Origin: Elusimicrobiaceae bacterium
GTDB taxonomy: Bacteria > Elusimicrobiota > Elusimicrobia > Elusimicrobiales > Elusimicrobiaceae
Length of the DNA stretch: 53,206 bases
Direction of reading: 5' to 3'
Assembly: GCA_017961295.1 (NCBI GenBank)
Contig: JAGCXL010000014.1
Location: forward strand, 1 to 53,206
Within the stretch, counting starts at the first letter, position 1. The number at the start of each line of letters is the position of its first letter. The notes beneath the pieces are model-generated. The model was not told the origin of the DNA. It ran no database searches and saw only the letters and a list, made by a program, of their open reading frames with translations. Both the position numbers and the translations under genes were made by a program. Positions 1 to 5,709 of this stretch are shown here, piece after piece.

Positions 1-64
1 GAAGGGAATCGAACCCTCGTCACAAGCTTGGAAGGCTAGTGTTCTACCATTGAACCACGCCCGC
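1..64 (-). tRNA. tRNA-Gly (anticodon TCC), 3' end cut by window edge
   Basis: Read on the minus strand, the sequence starts with acceptor strand GCGGGCG (64 down to 58), followed by a D-arm with TTCAATGGTAGAA, an anticodon loop CTTCCAA giving anticodon TCC, and a T-arm with GGGTTCGATTCCC. The 3' half of the acceptor stem lies outside the window. It reads glycine codon GGA (and GGG by wobble). A TATAAT box lies 16 nt upstream. Confidence 0.95.
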
Positions 65-79
65 AAAACCTACCCTAAC

Positions 80-108
80 ATTATACCAAAATTTACACCA
101 AAACAAAA
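80..108 (-). promoter_or_regulatory. Putative promoter of tRNA-Gly
   Basis: On the minus strand a perfect -10 TATAAT occupies 80-85 with an extended TGG just before it; the -35 region around 101-108 is T-rich but not a good match. The box is 16 nt from the tRNA 5' end, which fits a tRNA transcript with a short leader. Confidence 0.55.
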
Positions 109-130
109 CCTTTGTAGGGCGTAAGTACCG

Positions 131-158
131 ATAAAAACGACCCCCGTAGGGGTCCCTT
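131..158 (-). terminator. Putative intrinsic terminator
   Basis: GACCCC (139-144) pairs with GGGGTC (149-154) around a 4-nt loop. On the minus strand it is followed by GTTTTTAT, so it would stop leftward transcription before the tRNA-Gly promoter. The nearest leftward gene ends at 951, so which transcript it serves is unclear. Confidence 0.5.
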
Positions 159-227
159 ATAGTTTTATTATACCAAATTGCCAAAAAGAGTGCAACACCG
201 GGTTAAAAAATATTTTTAAAATAGGCC

Positions 228-255
228 TTGAAATTTTTTCATATATGCTTATACT
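228..255 (+). promoter_or_regulatory. Strong sigma70-type promoter of a small RNA candidate
   Basis: TTGAAA (228-233), a 16-nt spacer and TATACT (250-255), preceded by an A/T-rich stretch (about 211-222) that could act as an UP element. The predicted transcription start is near 262, just before a structured RNA. Confidence 0.55.
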
Positions 256-261
256 AGCAGT

Positions 262-332
262 AAGGGAGAGCCACCACAGACCCGATTTAACGGGAACGTC
301 TCTTGTAGGGGACATCGGCCTCCCGTTTTTTT
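262..332 (+). ncRNA. Putative small structured RNA with three-way junction and terminator
   Basis: Three helices can be drawn. P1 pairs GGGAG-A-GCC (264-272) with GGCCTCCC (317-324), with A269 bulged. P2 is CCCG (281-284) with CGGG (291-294) closing loop ATTTAA. P3 is GTCTC (298-302) with GGGAC (309-313) closing TTGTAG, including one G-T pair. P1 is followed by G and seven Ts (326-332), so it doubles as the terminator stem. A good promoter ends 7 nt before the start. I do not recognise a known family: no SRP GGAA loop and no 6S-like long rod. Any open reading frame across it overlaps repeat sequence and looks spurious. Structure and promoter are seen; being a stable transcript is inferred. 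Confidence 0.45.
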
Positions 333-350
333 GTCTTCTTAAAAAGAGTT
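315..350 (+). repeat. Direct repeat copy 1 (terminator tail plus AAAAAGAGTT)
   Basis: Starts TCGGCCTCCCG, then a T-run, then GTCTTCTTAAAAAGAGTT. It recurs at 476-512 with one extra T. The unit includes the 3' arm and T-run of the small RNA candidate at 262-332. Confidence 0.8.
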
Positions 351-453
351 ATTTCGTTGTTGCGCCCTCGGTCGGATACCTCCGCGCTACCGCGCGCGTC
401 CCGCCAGTATTCCTCCCTCGTCCGCGCCTAGATCTAACTCTTTTTTCTTTGAC
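333..453. repeat. Small element bounded by imperfect inverted repeats (MITE-like)
   Basis: The left end GTCTTCTTAAAAAGAGTTA (333-351) is an imperfect inverted copy of the right end TAACTCTTTTTTCTTTGAC (435-453); 14 of 19 positions match. The interior is GC-rich with alternating CG-rich words (for example CGCGCTACCGCGCGCG near 382-397). No transposase or plausible reading frame is present. Part of the left end recurs at 476-512 and the interior resembles 760-830, suggesting mobile or recombining repeats. Confidence 0.4.
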
Positions 454-475
454 AAAATCCCAAATTATGCTCTCT

Positions 476-512
476 TCGGCCTCCCGTTTTTTTTGTCTTC
501 TTAAAAAGAGTT
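476..512 (+). repeat. Direct repeat copy 2
   Basis: Same unit as 315-350, with eight Ts instead of seven in the T-run. Only the 3' half of the upstream small RNA candidate is duplicated, so this copy cannot form the same three-way structure. Confidence 0.8.
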
Positions 513-586
513 TTATATTATCTTGTCATTTCCGAGTGTTTTTGTCGGGAATCTTCCCCTTGTTGGCGTTACTCATTTTATGATAT

Positions 587-615
587 TTGCGCCCCCGAGT
601 TATTTTTGCTATAAT
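587..615 (+). promoter_or_regulatory. Promoter of tRNA-Cys
   Basis: TTGCGC (587-592), 17-nt spacer, perfect TATAAT (610-615) with an extended TGC directly before it. The tRNA starts 27 nt downstream. The same TTGCGC -35 hexamer occurs before glmU. Confidence 0.65.
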
Positions 616-641
616 GAATATACAATTTAAGTTGTTTTGAC

Positions 642-713
642 GGTGCGGTGGCCAAGTGGTAAGGCGAGAGTCTGCAAAACTCTTATTCGTGGGTTCGATT
701 CCCACCCGCACCT
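642..713 (+). tRNA. tRNA-Cys (anticodon GCA)
   Basis: Acceptor GGTGCGG (642-648) pairs with CCGCACC (706-712). The anticodon stem AGAGT/ACTCT encloses loop CTGCAAA, giving anticodon GCA; the T-arm is GTGGGTTCGATTCCCAC. CCA is not encoded: T residues follow the discriminator. The 3' end is duplicated about 213 bp downstream. Confidence 0.95.
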
Positions 714-722
714 TTCTTTTTC
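702..722 (+). repeat. Direct repeat at tRNA-Cys 3' end, copy 1 (att-like)
   Basis: CCACCCGCACCTTT followed by CTTTTTC forms the T-arm/acceptor 3' end of tRNA-Cys and its tail. It recurs at 915-936, as expected when a DNA element integrates at, and duplicates, a tRNA 3' end. Confidence 0.65.
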
Positions 723-914
723 TTCGTAAAACTCTTTTCTTCTTTGTCGTTCACTTGCTCGAATACCTCGGCGCTACCGCGCCGCTTCGCACAGTATACT
801 TCGCTAGTTCACTTCGCGAATTAAAGCGTTTTCCTTTGAAAAAGACCCCTCGCAGCATACCGCGAGCCGGGGCCGCGAGCGGCGAGGGGCAACGAGCCGA
901 CTTGTAGCCGATGT
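723..914. other. Non-coding GC-rich palindromic segment between the duplicated tRNA-Cys ends
   Basis: No convincing gene. The segment contains GGCGCTACCGCGCC, CTTCGCGAA and a long inverted pair CCCCTCGC (846-853) / GCGAGGGG around 881-888, enclosing CGCGAGCC and GGCCGCGAG words. Its left part aligns loosely with the interior of 333-453 (shared ATACCTC, GCGCTACCGCG, CAGTAT). It looks like intergenic repeat DNA, not the remnant of a recognisable gene. Confidence 0.5.
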
Positions 915-936
915 CCACCCGCACCTTTTCTTTTTG
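915..936 (+). repeat. Direct repeat of tRNA-Cys 3' end, copy 2 (att-like)
   Basis: CCACCCGCACCTTTTCTTTTTG matches 702-722 apart from one inserted T and the last base. Only the tRNA 3' end is present, so this is not a second tRNA gene. Confidence 0.65.
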
Positions 937-950
937 TCTAAAATTGTTTT

Positions 951-1556
951 CTAAGAAAAAACAAAAAATAGAAACATACAACAAAGCGTCCCAATAAACA
1001 ATAGGCAACCTAAAATGTCCAAGATAAAATTTGCTCTTGGATGCGCTTTCAATATGTTTATATTTTCCAACTTTGTGATCATTCCCAACACTTGAGGACT
1101 TCCACGCTTACAAAAAAAGCAAAAAAGATCCGTAAATAAAACAAACAAATTATAGATTATAATTATTGGGGTTACTAGTATTACCGGAATTCCAACAACA
1201 AACATCACCAACCACCCGGCCCCTTGCGCAAGTGCCGTCGCAGGAGTATTGCCTTCTATTTTATCTGCTACTATGAAAACGGACATAAATAATACTACCA
1301 AAACAAAAATAGCTCCGTACAACAGCCCAGACCACTTCATAGTTTTGCGCGTAACCGTAAATAAAGGGCAATTCTGTCCCGCATCTACACAAGTTTTGCT
1401 ATTGAAAAAGGTAGCTAACAAAAAACTTACTCCGGTAGACAACAAATAGGGAACCACAGAAATTCTAAAATCTCTCATATGTGCTATCAAATATGCAGGA
1501 ATAGGAAAAAAACTTATTATCAAAAATAGATAGGCCAAAATTTTGCTTTTCTTCAT
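951..1556 (-). CDS. Hypothetical polytopic membrane protein
   Basis: A 201-residue protein that I cannot assign to a family. Hydrophobic segments lie near residues 7-25, 33-50, 75-95, 110-135 and 180-200, with a Lys-rich start (MKKSK), so it is probably an inner-membrane protein. Two cysteine clusters (TCVDAGQNC around 55-63; CFFCK near 145) might bind metal or form disulfides, which is speculation. The start is the ATG at 1556, because AAGGAG (1564-1569) sits 7 nt upstream; a longer in-frame start at 1592 lacks such support. That ribosome site overlaps the stop of the next gene upstream, so it is probably co-transcribed with sppA. Confidence 0.65.
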   Translation of the reverse strand: MKKSKILAYLFLIISFFPIPAYLIAHMRDFRISVVPYLLSTGVSFLLATFFNSKTCVDAGQNCPLFTVTRKTMKWSGLLYGAIFVLVVLFMSVFIVADKIEGNTPATALAQGAGWLVMFVVGIPVILVTPIIIIYNLFVLFTDLFCFFCKRGSPQVLGMITKLENINILKAHPRANFILDILGCLLFIGTLCCMFLFFVFS

Positions 1557-1567
1557 ATGCGTTCTCC

Positions 1568-2134
1568 TTAAAACAGCACAACCAAAAACCAAATAAAGAA
1601 AATCCCCACCAAACTAAACGCTACGCACACCGGAACTGCACCAAACAACCAACCCCCCAACGCTTCCCAGGTATCTACGTCCCACACGTGTTTGAGGCCG
1701 CGTACCAAATAGAGCAGTTGTAACACCCAGACAAGCAAAACGCCTAACGGGAAAGCCCATCCCAAATGTACTTGGGGAACCGCCGCGGAAATAAGCGCAA
1801 ACGCAATAAATAGCGCCTTTATAAAGCCGGAGCTTCCCACTAGCACAAACAACTGCGCGGAAGATACTTTTACGCGGCGCAAATCCAAAAATAAACCGCA
1901 CAACGCCGCCACAAAATACCCGGCTGTTATTTCCGCTAAAAACACAATAAACAACTTAAACAGTAGCGCAAAAAGACTCAGCTGATCGCCGATATTGAAA
2001 AATAACACCCAGCTCAAAGCGGCCACAAAATATCCGACGCACGCTTGCCGAAAGGAACGTCTTTCCAACAGGCGGCGCACCCCGGCGGCAGAATCTTGCG
2101 TATACAAAAAATAAGTATCCAGTAAATGTTTCAT
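1568..2134 (-). CDS. Hypothetical membrane protein (Yip1-like topology)
   Basis: A 188-residue protein with a soluble N-terminal helix of about 30 residues and about five hydrophobic segments (near 32-50, 55-80, 93-118, 123-143, 160-185). The layout resembles Yip1-domain proteins, but no diagnostic motif is visible, so this is only a suggestion. The ATG at 2134 overlaps the sppA stop (TAATG), which implies translational coupling; a GTG four codons upstream is an alternative start. It lies between sppA and another small membrane protein in a three-gene operon. Confidence 0.65.
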   Translation of the reverse strand: MKHLLDTYFLYTQDSAAGVRRLLERRSFRQACVGYFVAALSWVLFFNIGDQLSLFALLFKLFIVFLAEITAGYFVAALCGLFLDLRRVKVSSAQLFVLVGSSGFIKALFIAFALISAAVPQVHLGWAFPLGVLLVWVLQLLYLVRGLKHVWDVDTWEALGGWLFGAVPVCVAFSLVGIFFIWFLVVLF

Positions 2135-3180
2135 TAGTTCATCCACAAATAAGACACGCTGGGCGTAGCTAACGATTCCAACTGTTTAGCCAAACTTCTC
2201 CCTTCCATAGAAGAACCCATAGAGAAAATAAATTCCCGCAAATTGTCGGATTTAGACGAAATAATTTTCGGCTCTTTGACTCCTGCCATCTCCCCGGCTA
2301 AGTTAAGTGCTTCCTCTTCGCCGCCCAGTTTATCAATAAATCCTAAATTATACGCCCGTTGCCCGGTAAACACGCGTCCATCGGTATATTCTTGTAAAAC
2401 GGACTCTTCCACATTGGGTCGCCCGGCTTTTACCGCGGCAAAAAACTGAGTATACGTATCATCCACCATATCTTGTAAAAGTGCTTTTTCGGCTTCGGTC
2501 ATAGGGCGGTAAGCAGATCCGATGTCTTTGTATTTACCCGAGGTAATCGGTATCATTTTCACACCGATTTTTTCAAAAAGTCCTTCCACGTTGGCCCCTT
2601 GCATAATGACCCCTACCGACCCAGTAATCGTGCCCGGTTCGGCCACAATTTTATCGGCAGCCATGGCAATATAAAAACCGCCGCTGGCGGCTACGTCGCG
2701 AAAAAGAGCCACCACTTTTTTACCGTTCTTTTTGGCACGCAAAATTTCACTATAAATATTTTGAACCGACGCTACCGTCCCGCCGGGGGAATTAATGTCC
2801 AATACAATGGCTTTTACGTCATCCTCTTCACCGGCTTCGCGTATTTTTTTAGCAATCGCACTAGCCCCTTGCGGGCGGCTAAAGGGAGAAGAAGAATTAT
2901 CCGTAGCAATCACACCTCGCACCTTAATCCACGCTACGTTGCCTTGTTCGTTCTTCGCGGCCAAGGTTGATAATTTGGCACTTACTCCTTCTTTTTTATC
3001 GGTTTGTTTTTTGCATTTCATACCCGGTTTTACGGTTAAATAAATACCGCAAAGAGATGAAATTAAAAACAAAACCAACAAAAGCCCCGCCCATTTCCCG
3101 GGCCCTTGTTTGAGAGATATATTCCCGGTAATGCTACCCAGCAAAGATTCTTTTACTTCTTTTGACATTTCTTCAGTCAT
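2134..3180 (-). CDS. sppA: Signal peptide peptidase SppA (S49 family)
   Basis: A 348-residue membrane serine protease that degrades cleaved signal peptides and other membrane-associated fragments. One N-terminal membrane segment (about 31-50) precedes a periplasmic S49 domain. The Ser-Lys dyad is visible: Ser166 in VAASGGFYIA and Lys218 in SGKYKDIGS, with the supporting motif LDINSPGG (128-135). Its length fits the short, single-domain bacterial form, not the 600-residue double form of E. coli. AAGGGG precedes the ATG by 8 nt. It is first in a leftward operon with two small membrane proteins and diverges from dapA. Confidence 0.93.
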   Translation of the reverse strand: MTEEMSKEVKESLLGSITGNISLKQGPGKWAGLLLVLFLISSLCGIYLTVKPGMKCKKQTDKKEGVSAKLSTLAAKNEQGNVAWIKVRGVIATDNSSSPFSRPQGASAIAKKIREAGEEDDVKAIVLDINSPGGTVASVQNIYSEILRAKKNGKKVVALFRDVAASGGFYIAMAADKIVAEPGTITGSVGVIMQGANVEGLFEKIGVKMIPITSGKYKDIGSAYRPMTEAEKALLQDMVDDTYTQFFAAVKAGRPNVEESVLQEYTDGRVFTGQRAYNLGFIDKLGGEEEALNLAGEMAGVKEPKIISSKSDNLREFIFSMGSSMEGRSLAKQLESLATPSVSYLWMN

Positions 3181-3202
3181 ACAAAACCCCTTAAATAAGT
3201 TA

Positions 3203-3236
3203 CTTTATTATACCAATTAAATTGCTACAATATGAA
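3203..3236. promoter_or_regulatory. Overlapping divergent promoters for sppA and dapA
   Basis: Minus strand: TATAAT at 3207-3212 with TTCATA (3231-3236) 18 nt upstream, reading into sppA. Plus strand: extended -10 TGCTACAAT (TACAAT at 3226-3231), reading into dapA. The elements overlap within about 30 bp, so binding of polymerase in the two directions would compete. Confidence 0.5.
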
Positions 3237-3260
3237 CAAAGACCCACGCAGGAGGTTTTT

Positions 3261-4148
3261 ATGTTACAAGGTGTTTTTACGGCATTAGCCACTCCGTTTT
3301 TGCAAGACGGGTCCTTAGATGTCCCTTCCTTACTTAAACTGTTGCGCGCCCAATTAAATGCTGGCGTACAGGGCGTAGTTTTGCTCGGCACCACTGCCGA
3401 AACGCCTACTCTTAGCACAACAGAAAAGAAACAAATTTTAGATGTTTGCGTTCCCGAAATTAAAAAAACCGGTTGCCAACTGATTATCGGTTGCGGTACC
3501 AATTGCACTGCTTCCACTGTAGAAAACGTGCGTCTGGCCACCGCTTATCAGCCGGATGCCGCCCTCGTTGTTACGCCGTATTACAACAAGCCCAATCCAT
3601 CGGGCATGGTGGCACATTTTAAAGCCGCCGCTAGTGTCGGGGTCCCCCTTGTTTTGTATCATATCCCGGGCCGCACCGGGCAAAAATTAGCCGCACCCGT
3701 ATTGGCTGCTTTGCTTAAAGAAATCCCGCAGCTGATCGGTATTAAAGAGTCCGACTATGATATGGCACACGTCACAGATACGGCCGTTGCGTACAAAAAC
3801 CGCCTGGCCTATTTGTGCGGCAACGACGATTTATTCCCGCAATTTTTAGCGCTTAACGCCGCCGGAATTATTAGTGCGGCCGCTTGTGTGTTGGCCCCTG
3901 CTTTTGTGAAAATTTATGACTTATTTAAGCAAGGCCAAACGCAACAAGCATTTGCTGTTTTTGCACAAATTTATCCGCTGGTGAAAGCGTGTTATTTGGA
4001 AACTAACCCAACGTGTATTAAATATATGCTTAGTAAACTCGGGTACGGCGCACCCGCCGTACGTTTACCGCTTGGGGAAACTTCCACAGAGAACAAAACT
4101 AAAATTGATGCACTTTTAGCACAAACACCCAAGGAATTTTTAGTATGA
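3261..4148 (+). CDS. dapA: 4-hydroxy-tetrahydrodipicolinate synthase
   Basis: A 295-residue (beta/alpha)8 cytoplasmic enzyme that condenses pyruvate with aspartate semialdehyde, the first committed step to diaminopimelate and lysine. The Schiff-base lysine is K162 in GIKESD; Tyr133 in LYHIPGRTG and the TPYYNKP loop (105-111) complete the active site. The substrate loop reads GTTAETPTL where most DapA have GTTGE. Asp-rich C-terminal additions are absent. The start at 3261 is chosen because AGGAGG lies 5 nt upstream; an in-frame ATG at 3222 has none. The stop overlaps the asd start by 4 bp (ATGA). Confidence 0.95.
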   Translation: MLQGVFTALATPFLQDGSLDVPSLLKLLRAQLNAGVQGVVLLGTTAETPTLSTTEKKQILDVCVPEIKKTGCQLIIGCGTNCTASTVENVRLATAYQPDAALVVTPYYNKPNPSGMVAHFKAAASVGVPLVLYHIPGRTGQKLAAPVLAALLKEIPQLIGIKESDYDMAHVTDTAVAYKNRLAYLCGNDDLFPQFLALNAAGIISAAACVLAPAFVKIYDLFKQGQTQQAFAVFAQIYPLVKACYLETNPTCIKYMLSKLGYGAPAVRLPLGETSTENKTKIDALLAQTPKEFLV

Positions 4149-5026
4149 CTACAGTAGGTATCATCGGTATTAACGGGATGGTGGGGCGCAACGTAGAAGC
4201 CCAACTTAAAAAAATAAAAACTCCGTTTGAGCTCAAAACTTTTGGGCGTAATGACGAAATCCCGAATTTGGATATTGCGGTGCTCTGCACCGATAATTCC
4301 GTCAGCGCTGCCTTGGTCCCTCAACTTAAAAACCGGGTCAAATTTATGGTGGATATGTCGTCCGAGTTTCGCATGACTCCCGGTGTCCCGCTTGTAATTC
4401 CGGAAATCAACGCTCACACCATAACTGCACAAACACAACTGATTGCCAGCCCCAATTGCACGACAACCGGATTTGTAATGAGTCTAGCCCCGTTAGCTCC
4501 TTATTATCATATTATCGAAGCGTTTTTTTGTTCGTATCAAGCCATCAGCGGCGGCGGCAAAAAGCTGCTGGACGATTTCCACACGCCCGGTTCGTTATAC
4601 GAAAAAAACTGCGTGCCGCTCATCGGTTCTATCCAAGAAAACGGGCACACCAGCGAAGAATTAAAAGGCCTGTACGAAACCCGTAAAATTATGAATTGGC
4701 CCCATATTAAAGTTTATTGCCATACGGTGCGCGTCGGGGTGGAAGTTTCACACTCGCTGGGAGTTACCATTAAAGCACAGGAAAATTTTAACTTGGAACA
4801 AGTCAAAAAATTATGGAACACTTTTCCCAACGTAGTTTACAGTGAACAGATTATGACCCCCAAACAAGCCGCGGGCAAGGAAGAAACTTTTATCTGTCGC
4901 TTGCGCCTAGATGTAGAAGACCCCAAGGTTATCCATTATTTTGTAACAGAAGATAATTTACTTAAAGGGGCTGCCATGAACGGGCGTCAAATTGTAGAAT
5001 ATTTGTTGGAGCACTTTTTCAAATGA
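4145..5026 (+). CDS. asd: Aspartate-semialdehyde dehydrogenase (short form)
   Basis: Makes aspartate semialdehyde, the DapA substrate, from aspartyl phosphate. An N-terminal Rossmann motif GINGMVG (8-14) precedes MSSEFRM (71-77), catalytic Cys105 in SPNCTT, the QAISGGG segment (132-138) and a histidine-containing substrate motif with R196 and H203. At 293 residues it is shorter than the usual 330-370, mostly within the C-terminal domain. The related enzyme ArgC shares the fold, but the position between dapA and dapB with 4-bp overlaps on both sides supports Asd. No aspartate kinase is nearby. Confidence 0.85.
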   Translation: MTTVGIIGINGMVGRNVEAQLKKIKTPFELKTFGRNDEIPNLDIAVLCTDNSVSAALVPQLKNRVKFMVDMSSEFRMTPGVPLVIPEINAHTITAQTQLIASPNCTTTGFVMSLAPLAPYYHIIEAFFCSYQAISGGGKKLLDDFHTPGSLYEKNCVPLIGSIQENGHTSEELKGLYETRKIMNWPHIKVYCHTVRVGVEVSHSLGVTIKAQENFNLEQVKKLWNTFPNVVYSEQIMTPKQAAGKEETFICRLRLDVEDPKVIHYFVTEDNLLKGAAMNGRQIVEYLLEHFFK

Positions 5027-5709
5027 AAAAACAAATTCGCATTTTATTAAACGGTGCAAACGGGAAAATGGGGCAAGCGATTGCGCGCCTTATTAGCGAA
5101 AACCCACAAAAAAACTTGGTCGTTTCCGCCACGCGTAGCGCCGCACAGACGGACATACAAAACCCGTTTGATATCGTGGTAGATTTCTCCACTCCCATCG
5201 GAGCACAGGAAGCTTTTTTATTGGCTAAAAAACACAAAAAACCGTTTTTAACGGGTACTACCAATTTGCCCGAGGTTTTTTTATTCCAGTTACAATCGGA
5301 AGAAAAAATCCCTGTCTTTTTTGCCCCCAATGTTAGTTTAAGTGTGTACTTTTTTACCGAACTGATTAAACAAGCGTGCAAAATGTATAAGGGCTACCAA
5401 AAAGCGCTGCATGAAATTCACCACGTACATAAAAAAGACGCTCCCAGCGGCACCGCTAAACGCATAGCCGCGGAAATGGAATTGCCCACAGAACAAGTAA
5501 CTTATGAGCGCATTGGGGAAACCGTTGGTACGCATAGTGCCACGCTCACATCCAATTTAGATGAAATAACCCTCACGCATAAAGCCACCAACCGCGATTT
5601 ATTTGCCGCTTCTGTTTTGGATATTGCGGCCTGGCTCGTCAAACGGCCCAGTGGCTTTTACACAATGAGTGATTTTGCAAAATTTAAACTAAAGGAAAAA
5701 CAAAAATGA
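5023..5709 (+). CDS. dapB: 4-hydroxy-tetrahydrodipicolinate reductase
   Basis: A 228-residue NAD(P)H-dependent reductase acting after DapA. The nucleotide motif GANGKMGQA lies at residues 10-18, GTTN near 77-80, and the signature EIHHVHKKDAPSGTA around 131-145 holds the catalytic His pair and Lys and the substrate-binding SGT. Its length is a little below the typical 240-270. Overlaps of 4 bp with asd before and the Mur ligase after indicate one tightly coupled operon. Confidence 0.94.
   Translation: MKKQIRILLNGANGKMGQAIARLISENPQKNLVVSATRSAAQTDIQNPFDIVVDFSTPIGAQEAFLLAKKHKKPFLTGTTNLPEVFLFQLQSEEKIPVFFAPNVSLSVYFFTELIKQACKMYKGYQKALHEIHHVHKKDAPSGTAKRIAAEMELPTEQVTYERIGETVGTHSATLTSNLDEITLTHKATNRDLFAASVLDIAAWLVKRPSGFYTMSDFAKFKLKEKQK

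Noticed and set aside
245-583. 112-codon open frame on the plus strand
   Set aside because: It covers the small RNA candidate, its terminator and two copies of a direct repeat; the repeated words give the repeated peptide. No ribosome site and no family-like pattern.
526-1008. Short frames on both strands around tRNA-Cys (526-711, 656-907, 751-1008)
   Set aside because: They run through the tRNA or the palindromic repeat DNA, with low-complexity peptides and no ribosome sites.
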